Of a stretch of DNA of 63,031 nt, positions 52,185-59,510 are shown in pieces. Position numbers and translations under genes: made by a program. Under the pieces are notes generated by a model, which made no database searches, had not been told where the DNA came from, and saw only the letters and a program-made list of their open reading frames with translations. Source of the stretch: Herpetosiphonaceae bacterium (GTDB lineage: Bacteria; Chloroflexota; Chloroflexia; Chloroflexales; Kallotenuaceae); assembly GCA_036374795.1 (NCBI GenBank), contig DASUTC010000345.1, positions 1 to 63,031 of the forward strand. The letters are read 5' to 3'. Position 1 is the first letter of the stretch. Each line of letters begins with the position of its first letter.

Positions 52185-55126
52185 GCTTTCAGCGCCGCTC
52201 CGGTCGGCGGCTGCTGCCAGGCCGCTTTGAGCGCCGCGATCGGCTCGCGCAGCACCGCATCGCCGCGCAGCCCCTCGACGCGCAGCACCGGCTCGTCGGA
52301 GATGTAGCCCAGCAGCCGGACCTCGACGCCTCCCATCAGATCGCCGAACGCCGCGCTGTCCGCCGACCGGACCTCGACCAGGAAGCGCGAGGGCGTTTCG
52401 CTGAAGAGCAGCACCGCATCGTCGGCACAATCCTCGTCGGCGATCATCGCCGCCAGATCGAGATCCAGGCCCAGCCCTCCGCCGATCATCATCTCAGCCG
52501 CCGCCACGGCCAGCCCGCCCTCGCTGAGATCATGGCACGACCGGATCAGACCGGCCTTGATCGCCGCGTGCAGCGCGCGGAAGGTACGCCGCGCCTGGAT
52601 CAGATCGACGCGCGGCACGGTCGTGCCCAGCCGATCCTTCAGCAGCAGGTAGTGCGAGCCGCCAAGCTCGTTGCGCGTCCGCCCGACAAGATAGACCAGA
52701 TTGCCGGACTCTTTGAGATCGCTCGTCACCGTCCGCGCCACGTCCGGCACCACCGCCAGCGCCGAGATCAGCAGCGTCGGCGGGATCGGCACGCGCTCTC
52801 CGCTAGCGTCGCGATACTCGTTGTTGAGCGAGTCTTTGCCGGAAATAAACGGCGTGCTCCAGACCTGCGCGACATCCCGGCAGCCCACGGCGGCGCGCAC
52901 CAGCCCGCCCAGCCGATCCGGCTCGCGCGGATCGCCCCAGCAGAAGTTGTCCAGCAGCGACGTGCGGTAGGGATCGCCGCCGACCGCCACGACGTTACGC
53001 AGCGCCTCATCGCAGCAGGCCAGCGCCATCCAGTAGGAATCGATCAGGCCATAGCGCGGATTGACCCCACAGCCGATCGCCACGCCGGTCGGCTGGCTGT
53101 GACGCGGCTGGAGCACCGCCGCATCCATCGGCGCATCGCCCGCGACGCCGCCGAGCGGCCCCTGCACGGTGCGGCCCTGCACCAGATGATCGTAGGTGCG
53201 GACGATTGGCTCCTTGGTGGCGATGTTTGGATGCGCCAGCAGCGCAAGCAGCGCCGAGCGCAGCGCCGCCGGACGCGAGTCGGGCGCGGGCGGCGTCTCG
53301 ATCGCGGGCGGCGACCAGATCGCCTCCATCTGTCGCTGCGGACGGCCGTCGTGCAGAAACTCCATCTGAAGATCGACCAGCATATGGCCGCGATACGTTA
53401 CCTGGAGCCGTCGATCGTCGCTGAAATGGCCGATCACCGTCGCCTCCACATCCTCGGCGCGGCAAAGATCGAGAAACGCCGCGAGATTCTGCGGCGGCAC
53501 CGCCAGCACCATGCGCTCCTGCGCCTCGCTGATCCAGATCTCCCACGGCTGCAACCCGGCATACTTCAAGGGCACGTCCTCCAGCTCGACGCGCACGCCG
53601 GTCTTCTCGCCCATCTCGCCCACCGCCGACGACAGGCCGCCCGCGCCACAGTCGGTGATCGCGCGGTAGAGCCGCGCATCGCGCGCTTGCAGCACCACGT
53701 CGATCACGCGCTTCTCGGTGATCGGATCGCCGATCTGCACCGCCGCGCCGACCAGCTCCGCCGTCTGGTGCGTCAGCTCCTCGCTGGAGAAGGTCGCGCC
53801 GTGGATACCATCACGCCCGGTGCGCCCGCCGATCACCACCACCGCATCGCCCGGCTGCGCGCCCGTGACATGCTGCTCAGGACGCGAAAGACCGACGGTG
53901 CCGCAGAAGACCAGCGGATTGCGCGTGTAGCCCTCGTCGTAGAGCACCGCCCCCGCGACGGTGGGAATACCCAGCTTGTTGCCGTAGTCGCGCACGCCCG
54001 CCACCACGCCCTCGGCGATGCGCTGAGGATGAAGCACGCCCTCAGGCAGCGCGTCGTGGGGCATCTCCTGCGGCCCGAAGCAGAGCACGTCGATGTTGGC
54101 GATCGGCTGGCCCGACACGCCCAGAATATCGCGCACCACGCCGCCGACGCCGGTATTCGCGCCGCCGAAGGGCTCAAGCGCCGACGGATGATTGTGCGTC
54201 TCGACCTTGAATGAGACGGCATCGCCGCCGATCTCGACGATACCCGCGTTGTCCACGAACGCCGACAGCAGCCAGGGCGGATCGATCCGCCGCGTCTCGG
54301 CGATAAAAAACGTTTTCAGCAGGCCGTCGATCGTCTCTGGGATCGCGGGCGTGTCCAGGTCGCCGCCCTCAGTCTCGCGGTAGGCGATGCGCGCCCTGAA
54401 GGTCTTGTGCGAGCAGTGCTCCGACCATGTCTGAGCCAGCGTCTCAAGCTCGCCGTCGGTCGGGGCGCGGCCCGCGTTGTTGAAGTACGACTGGATCGCC
54501 TGCATCTCGTGCAGATCGAGCGCCAGCACGCCATCACGGCTGATGCGCATCAGCTCGGCATCGTCGGCTTCGTGCAGCGGCACGGTCGCGATACGCGGTG
54601 CCTGCGGCGCTGGCGGTTCGATCAGCTTATTGTAGAACGCAGCGCTCGCGGATGTATCGTCAGGCAGCGAGATCAGCGCCGCCTCGACCAGATCGTTCGC
54701 CAGCAGCTCGTAGGCCAGCTCTTCGATCGCATCGTAGGCCAGCTCGCCGCGCAGATAGACCCGTCGCAGCGTCCGCACGGCTGTTAGGCCGCTCAGCCCA
54801 GCGCGCTGTGCGCCGATGCGCACGCTTTCGCCTTCGTTATCGGTGACGCCGGGCCGATATGCCACGTCGATCGCCCAGGTGGCGCTCGCGTCGGTCGGCT
54901 CCAGCGCATTCAGAGCAAACACATGCGCCGTCGAAATGATCGGATCGGTGAGTAATTCGGTAGCGAGGCGCTCAACCGTTGTGTCATCCAGGCTGCCGCT
55001 GAGCAGGTAGCGCCGCTCTTCGTAGGCGCTGTGCAGATCCAGGCCCAGCGCGGCATGAGCGGCGGCGATCAGGTGTCGATCGTCGGTCGGCTGCTGCGGA
55101 CGAACCACGACGAGGTAGGCACGCAT
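52181..55126 (-). CDS. purL: PurS-PurL fusion, FGAR amidotransferase
   Basis: The start at 55126 (MRAYLVVVRPQQP) has GGAGAG seven bases upstream. The 981-aa protein combines two PurS-like segments (residues 1-75 and 85-160, the second with AYRPGVTDNEGESVRIGAQR) with PurL. PurL blocks are TWSEHCSHKTFRARI, FKVETHNHPSALEPFGGANT and DCGAGGLSSAVGEMGE. It converts FGAR to FGAM with ATP; ammonia would come from a separate PurQ, as no glutaminase domain is present. PurS as a second domain is uncommon in bacteria with the small PurL, and may be a Chloroflexota trait. Confidence 0.94.
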   Translation of the reverse strand: MRAYLVVVRPQQPTDDRHLIAAAHAALGLDLHSAYEERRYLLSGSLDDTTVERLATELLTDPIISTAHVFALNALEPTDASATWAIDVAYRPGVTDNEGESVRIGAQRAGLSGLTAVRTLRRVYLRGELAYDAIEELAYELLANDLVEAALISLPDDTSASAAFYNKLIEPPAPQAPRIATVPLHEADDAELMRISRDGVLALDLHEMQAIQSYFNNAGRAPTDGELETLAQTWSEHCSHKTFRARIAYRETEGGDLDTPAIPETIDGLLKTFFIAETRRIDPPWLLSAFVDNAGIVEIGGDAVSFKVETHNHPSALEPFGGANTGVGGVVRDILGVSGQPIANIDVLCFGPQEMPHDALPEGVLHPQRIAEGVVAGVRDYGNKLGIPTVAGAVLYDEGYTRNPLVFCGTVGLSRPEQHVTGAQPGDAVVVIGGRTGRDGIHGATFSSEELTHQTAELVGAAVQIGDPITEKRVIDVVLQARDARLYRAITDCGAGGLSSAVGEMGEKTGVRVELEDVPLKYAGLQPWEIWISEAQERMVLAVPPQNLAAFLDLCRAEDVEATVIGHFSDDRRLQVTYRGHMLVDLQMEFLHDGRPQRQMEAIWSPPAIETPPAPDSRPAALRSALLALLAHPNIATKEPIVRTYDHLVQGRTVQGPLGGVAGDAPMDAAVLQPRHSQPTGVAIGCGVNPRYGLIDSYWMALACCDEALRNVVAVGGDPYRTSLLDNFCWGDPREPDRLGGLVRAAVGCRDVAQVWSTPFISGKDSLNNEYRDASGERVPIPPTLLISALAVVPDVARTVTSDLKESGNLVYLVGRTRNELGGSHYLLLKDRLGTTVPRVDLIQARRTFRALHAAIKAGLIRSCHDLSEGGLAVAAAEMMIGGGLGLDLDLAAMIADEDCADDAVLLFSETPSRFLVEVRSADSAAFGDLMGGVEVRLLGYISDEPVLRVEGLRGDAVLREPIAALKAAWQQPPTGAALKA

Positions 55127-55254
55127 GAATAATCTCTCCAGTAACAACTCGTTTGCGTGGCGATTGTACGCGAGCGCGATAGCGCTGTCAAAGGCTGCGG
55201 TCTGATAGGATCGATCGTCTGCTCCGCTGGATCGCGCAGAATCAGGGAAGATGT

Positions 55255-55375
55255 TCGGGAAACATCCGGGTTTCGCGTTCAAGGTTGTGAGTTGCGGCCC
55301 TCACTCCGGGCACCCATGCCCAAAGAGCGCCCGGTCTGGCACCCGCGTGACACCCGGTTCTTGGTTCTTTCGTCA
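55255..55375. repeat. Composite repeat upstream of DUF92
   Basis: GGGTTTCGCGTTCAAGGTTG, then CCGGGCACCCATGCCC, CCCGGTCTGGCACCC and ACACCCGGTTCTTGGTTC. It has the same order of parts as the copies at 48417 and 58748. Confidence 0.8.
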
Positions 55376-55376
55376 G

Positions 55377-56198
55377 CTAGCGCGCCAGCGCGGCCCAGAT
55401 CACCGCGCCGAGCAGCCCGCCCACACACGACGACAGCAGATTGACCCAGTCGTTGTCGAGCCAGGACCAGCCGCGCAGATGCTCCGTGGTGGTGTCGCAG
55501 CGATGGATCGTCCGCTCAGTCTCGACGCGGCAGCGCGGACACCAGCGCATCGCCTGGACCGTTGCGCCGAGGAAACTATCGACGAGCGCGCCCGCCACGC
55601 CACCGCCGAGCGCCGCCAGGATCGTCCACGTACGCTGCGGCTCGCCCAGCAGCCAGGCTATCGCGTACGCCGCTACGCCGATCGTCAGCGCGCCCGCCAG
55701 TGTCGCGCTCAGACCCAGCGACGTTATACCGCCCGATGTGCCCGCGCTGACGATCTGACCAGTCGTGATCAGGCGCGGCGCGGCGCGGCTCAGCGTGCCC
55801 ACCTCGGTCGCCCAGGTATCGGCTGTCACGGTCGCCAGCACGCCCAGCGCGGCGGCAAACCAGAGCGGCTGCGGATCGAGCGCGTACGCCAGCGCCAGCA
55901 GCGCAACCACGCCGCCGTTCGCCATCGTCTGCGCCCAGTCGCGCCGCTCGGTTTTGGCGAATTTATCGGCGGCGACCCGCTCCTTGGCCGCTCGTCGCCA
56001 GTGGGAGAGCGCCGACGATGTGACGAAGAAGACGACGACCAGCGCGCCCCAGAGCCAGCCGCCCAGCCCAGCCGCCGCCGTCCCGACGACGATCGCGCCG
56101 AGCCAGCCGCTGAGCGTCAGCGAGTGCCGCCAGTAGCCGAGAGCGCCGATCAGCGCGCTGAAACCAAGGCTGAGCGCTAGACGCAGCGGATCGAGCAT
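55377..56198 (-). CDS. DUF92 membrane protein
   Basis: The 273-aa protein has about seven membrane helices. DUF92 landmarks are WRRAAKERVAADKFAKTERR, RDWAQTMANGGVVALLALA and WATEVGTLSRAAPRLITTG. Plant members are phytyl phosphate kinases, and bacterial ones are unassigned. A short Cys pair (WCPRCRVETERTIHRC) in a loop is unusual and might bind metal. It could help isoprenoid salvage for quinones, in line with the nearby ubiE and ubiX genes. The stop lies near the composite repeat. Confidence 0.85.
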   Translation of the reverse strand: MLDPLRLALSLGFSALIGALGYWRHSLTLSGWLGAIVVGTAAAGLGGWLWGALVVVFFVTSSALSHWRRAAKERVAADKFAKTERRDWAQTMANGGVVALLALAYALDPQPLWFAAALGVLATVTADTWATEVGTLSRAAPRLITTGQIVSAGTSGGITSLGLSATLAGALTIGVAAYAIAWLLGEPQRTWTILAALGGGVAGALVDSFLGATVQAMRWCPRCRVETERTIHRCDTTTEHLRGWSWLDNDWVNLLSSCVGGLLGAVIWAALAR

Positions 56199-56344
56199 AG
56201 CCTGAGATGAAACAGTGAATACGGGCCGATCATTGGGACAGAGCAGACCTTTGAACGCTTGAAGCTGGCATACAAGTTGCTTAGGTAGTGCTCGACTAGA
56301 TTAGCACAAGGGCTATCTACGATCAACATCAAGGAGCGGAAGGT

Positions 56345-56779
56345 ATGGGAACTCGATATTTCGCGCTCATCGCCGGAATCGTTTATCTACTCGTTGGCCT
56401 CCTGGGATTCGTTCCTCCCCTGCTTTCTGCCTATACCGGGCCTGATCTCGCAGTTGACGCCTTCGCAGGTAATTTGCTGGGCCTGTTCCCGATCAACGTG
56501 CTGCATAACCTCGTCCACCTGGCGATCGGCGCCTGGGGCATCTTCTCGTACCGCAGCTTCAGCGGCTCGGTCGCGTTTGCCCGTGGCCTGGCGATCTTCT
56601 ATGGCCTGCTGACGATCCTGGGCCTGATCCCGGTCGATGCCATTCGCACGACCTTCGGGCTGATTCCGATTCATGGCGCTGACGTCATCTTGCACGCGCT
56701 GACGGCGCTGGCCGCGGCCTACTTCGGCTTTGTCGGCGTCGAGCGACCGGAGTTCGTCGACGCATCGCGCCGCCGCTAA
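56345..56779 (+). CDS. DUF4383-type small membrane protein
   Basis: A 144-aa protein with about four hydrophobic stretches. AAGGAG precedes the ATG. The motif LLGLFPINVLHNLVHLAIGA is typical of DUF4383. Many members are stress-linked membrane proteins of unknown role. It is followed by a clear terminator. Confidence 0.85.
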   Translation: MGTRYFALIAGIVYLLVGLLGFVPPLLSAYTGPDLAVDAFAGNLLGLFPINVLHNLVHLAIGAWGIFSYRSFSGSVAFARGLAIFYGLLTILGLIPVDAIRTTFGLIPIHGADVILHALTALAAAYFGFVGVERPEFVDASRRR

Positions 56780-56807
56780 GCTCTCGCATTCAATACGGCG
56801 CGATGGA

Positions 56808-56834
56808 GGGCGTAGCCTGTGCTACGCCCTTCTT
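56808..56834 (+). terminator. Rho-independent terminator
   Basis: GGGCGTAGC and GCTACGCCC form a nine-pair stem with a CTGT loop, followed by TTCTT. It lies just after the DUF4383 gene. Confidence 0.88.
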
Positions 56835-56874
56835 GATCTGTGCTGGCTTGTACGGGAGCGAGCGCCTCCTGCAT

Positions 56875-57345
56875 CTATTGCTTGCCCAGCGCCTGCTCTT
56901 TGTCCGGCGTCTGCTCCTTCCCCGCCGCCTCAAGCGCATCCAGCGCCGCCTCAAGCTCGACGCCGATGCGCTCCTCAAGCACGCGATGTGGAATCAGCCG
57001 CGCGAACGCGCCCAGCACTCTGGGCATCGCGGTCATCACCCGCACCACTGCCTCCGTCCCGGCTTCGTAGGACACGATCGTCCAGCGCGCGTCGATCTCC
57101 ATCGGCTGCACCGCTACGAATCGCACGCCGTCGTCCAGCAGCCGCGCCTCGCCTTCGACACGCTGCGTGCCGAATCTGCCGAAGCGCAGCGTTACCGCGA
57201 GCCGCGCCCGGTTTTCGTTCTGCGACAGCACTTCCACGCGCTCCGCCCGTGGCATCAGGCGTTGCATCTGCTCGACATCCGACAGCACAGCGCGAACACG
57301 CTCGGCGGGCAGGTCCAGGTTTCGTTTGCGCTCAACTGTGATCAT
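56875..57345 (-). CDS. SRPBCC-fold protein
   Basis: The 156-aa protein has the START/Bet v 1-like pattern: MITVERKRNLDLPAERVRAV, FGRFGTQRVEGEARLLDDGV and a long C-terminal helix (LEERIGVELEAALDALEAAG). GGAG stands before the ATG. This fold binds lipids, polyketides or steroids. The Gln/Glu-rich last 16 residues are low complexity. The ligand is unknown, but proximity to quinone genes suggests an isoprenoid. Confidence 0.75.
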   Translation of the reverse strand: MITVERKRNLDLPAERVRAVLSDVEQMQRLMPRAERVEVLSQNENRARLAVTLRFGRFGTQRVEGEARLLDDGVRFVAVQPMEIDARWTIVSYEAGTEAVVRVMTAMPRVLGAFARLIPHRVLEERIGVELEAALDALEAAGKEQTPDKEQALGKQ

Positions 57346-57475
57346 CCTGCTCCCCCATCTTTATGCAATGATCCGTCTGCTTCCAATCGAACACTGATGA
57401 TTACTATACACTATAGCAAGGAGCGGCGCTCCAATGCCGTCGCCCATATCCGATCGCAGCATCGCCGGAGCCGTG

Positions 57476-58207
57476 CTACTTCTCGGCAACATGCACCGCG
57501 ACCGCGCCGAAGCCCAGCAGCTTGTAGCGCACACGCCGCCAGCCAGCCGCTTTGAGCAGATCGCGCAGATGCTCCGGCGGCGGGAATTGGTCGGCGGACT
57601 GTGGCAGGTAAGTATACGCCTCGCTGTTGCCGCCGACGATCGCCCCGATCAGCGGCACGACGCGCGTAAAATACAGCCGATGGCCCAGGCGCATCAGCGG
57701 ATCGCGGGGCCGCGCCACCTCCAGGCAGACCATCCGCCCGCCCGGCTTTGCCACGCGGTGCATCTCGCGCAGCGCGCCCATCAGATCGGCCACGTTGCGC
57801 ATGCCAAAGCCCGTGGTGATCGCGTCAAACGAATCGTCTGGAAACGGCAAATGCAGCGCATCGCCGCCCACGTACGCGCTGCGTCCCGCCGTGGCCTCGA
57901 CTTTGCTCTGACCCGCCTGCATCATCGGCAGGCAGAAATCCGCCCCGACGACCAGCGCATCCGGCATCGCGGTGTGCAGGATCGGCAGAAAGTCGCCGGT
58001 CCCGGTCGCCACATCCAGGGCGCGCCGCTGCCCAAGCCAGTGCTTCGATGTCACCTGGGCCACGGCGAAGCGCCGCCAGCCCTGATCCAGCCCAAAGGTC
58101 ATCAGCCGATTCATCAGGTCGTAGCGCGCCGCAATCGCGGAGAACATGCGGTTGACGTAGGTTGGTTTTTGCTCTAATGGCGGTAAAACAGACAAGGCTG
58201 TCCTCAT
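57476..58207 (-). CDS. ubiE: Demethylmenaquinone methyltransferase
   Basis: The 243-aa protein has VNRMFSAIAARYDLMNRLMT and the SAM motif ALDVATGTGDFLPIL, as in UbiE/MenG. Further blocks are TTGFGMRNVADLMGALREMH and KPGGRMVCLEVARP. It methylates demethylmenaquinone (or the ubiquinone precursor) as the last steps of quinone biosynthesis. No good Shine-Dalgarno is visible. Confidence 0.95.
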   Translation of the reverse strand: MRTALSVLPPLEQKPTYVNRMFSAIAARYDLMNRLMTFGLDQGWRRFAVAQVTSKHWLGQRRALDVATGTGDFLPILHTAMPDALVVGADFCLPMMQAGQSKVEATAGRSAYVGGDALHLPFPDDSFDAITTGFGMRNVADLMGALREMHRVAKPGGRMVCLEVARPRDPLMRLGHRLYFTRVVPLIGAIVGGNSEAYTYLPQSADQFPPPEHLRDLLKAAGWRRVRYKLLGFGAVAVHVAEK

Positions 58208-58284
58208 GCATCTATCGTTCGGCTACCGATCGCAGTGGCGCAGAGCGCGATGATTGCAGCTCCACCCATGCCGCGCGGGTAGCA

Positions 58285-58737
58285 CTATGGCTTGATCGTA
58301 GCGCGACTCAGCAGGCGGCGCAGGTTGCGCTGCCGCCACTTCAGGAACAGCGCGATCATCAGCCCGCCCGACGACAGGGCTGGCCCGACGTCGACCGTCA
58401 GCCGGTCGACGTAGCGCGTGCCGCCGTCGATCGGCAGATAAGCGTGCTCGTGCCGCCACCGGCGCTGCCCATCGGCGATTCCTTCGTCGATAAACAGCGC
58501 ATATGGCTGCCACGTCCGAATATACATCGTGGCCCAGTCGGCATGCACTCCGGCGATCCGCATCTCGACCGGGATCACGGCTGCGTCGTAGAGCCAGGGC
58601 GGATCGCTCAGGTCATAACGAATCTCAAGCAGCGGATAGCAGATCGCGTTGACGTAGCGCAGATCCGTCGTCCAACTCCAGACGGCCTCCGGCGGATGCG
58701 GCAGATCGACAGCGCTAGTTATCGTCGTGACAGCCAC
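58285..58737 (-). CDS. SRPBCC-like protein between ubiE and ubiX
   Basis: The 150-aa protein appears to start at GTG (58737). Its N-terminus, TTITSAVDLPHPPEAVWSWT, is typical of SRPBCC lipid-transfer domains. It ends with a basic tail (LFLKWRQRNLRRLLSR). The ligand is unknown. Its position between ubiE and ubiX suggests a linked role in quinone handling. Confidence 0.7.
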   Translation of the reverse strand: MAVTTITSAVDLPHPPEAVWSWTTDLRYVNAICYPLLEIRYDLSDPPWLYDAAVIPVEMRIAGVHADWATMYIRTWQPYALFIDEGIADGQRRWRHEHAYLPIDGGTRYVDRLTVDVGPALSSGGLMIALFLKWRQRNLRRLLSRATIKP

Positions 58738-58747
58738 AATCTATATC

Positions 58748-58886
58748 CAGGCTCACCATTTCGAGTTCCAAGTTCCAAGTTCCGAGCTTCGAGTTTCGCG
58801 TTCAACGTTTCGAGTTTTCAGCCCTTGGAGCGCCGGGTGCCAGGCGGGTGCCCTCTGGGCATGGGCACCCGGTTCCTGGCTCTTGA
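58748..58886. repeat. Composite GTTCC and GGGTGCC element
   Basis: GAGTTCCAAGTTCCAAGTTC, GAGCTTCGAGTTTCGCG and GTTCAACGTTTCGAG, then GCCGGGTGCCAGGCGGGTGC and GGGCACCCGGTTCCTGG. Seven-base spacing of GTTCC is plain here. It ends at the ubiX stop. Confidence 0.9.
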
Positions 58887-59492
58887 CTAATCCAGCTCAA
58901 TCCCCGCCCACTGCTGCGACTGATCCAGCTCATCGGCGACGCCCAGCGCGACGAGCGCCCGCGCCGCGACGAAATCCACAACCTCGTCGACAGTCGTCGG
59001 GCGCTGGTAGAAGTTCGGCATCGGCGGCACGATGCGAATGCCGCGCTGCGCCAGAGCCAGCAGATTTTGCAGATGGACCACCGAGAGCGGCGTCTCGCGG
59101 GGAACGATCACCAGCCGCCGACTCTCCTTCTGAGTGACATCGGCGGCACGCAGCAGCAGATTCGTCGCAAAGCCCGCCGCCAGCGCCGCGACGGTGCCCA
59201 TCGAGCAGGGGATGATCAGCATGCCCTGCACGGGATACGAGCCGCTGGCGATCGTCGCGGCCTGGTTGTTGGGATGATGCTCGGCGACAAGGCCCGTCTC
59301 CTGCCAGCGCCGCACGGCGTCGGCCCAGCTTGTGCCAGTCTCCTGCTTCCACACGATCCGCGACGACGGCGTGCTCACCAACTCGATCGGCTGCTGGAGC
59401 GCCAGCAGGCGCTCGATCGCGCGGCTCGCCAGCAGCGCCCCGCTTGCGCCGCTCACGCCCACGATCACCGGATAGCGTCTAGCGTTCGTCAT
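58887..59492 (-). CDS. ubiX: Flavin prenyltransferase UbiX
   Basis: The 201-aa protein has VGVSGASGALLASRAIE (FMN-binding), SMGTVAALAAGFATNLLLRA and RRLVIVPRETPLSVVHL, typical of UbiX/Pad1. It makes the prenylated FMN used by UbiD-type decarboxylases in quinone biosynthesis. No UbiD is in the window. Eighteen bases separate it from the following PHP-type gene. Confidence 0.95.
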   Translation of the reverse strand: MTNARRYPVIVGVSGASGALLASRAIERLLALQQPIELVSTPSSRIVWKQETGTSWADAVRRWQETGLVAEHHPNNQAATIASGSYPVQGMLIIPCSMGTVAALAAGFATNLLLRAADVTQKESRRLVIVPRETPLSVVHLQNLLALAQRGIRIVPPMPNFYQRPTTVDEVVDFVAARALVALGVADELDQSQQWAGIELD

Positions 59493-59510
59493 AGATCACG
59501 ACGGCCATCG

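Noticed and set aside
52163-54214. A 683-residue open frame antisense to purL
   Set aside because: It is rich in Arg/His and lacks motifs, typical of the complement of a GC-rich coding region.
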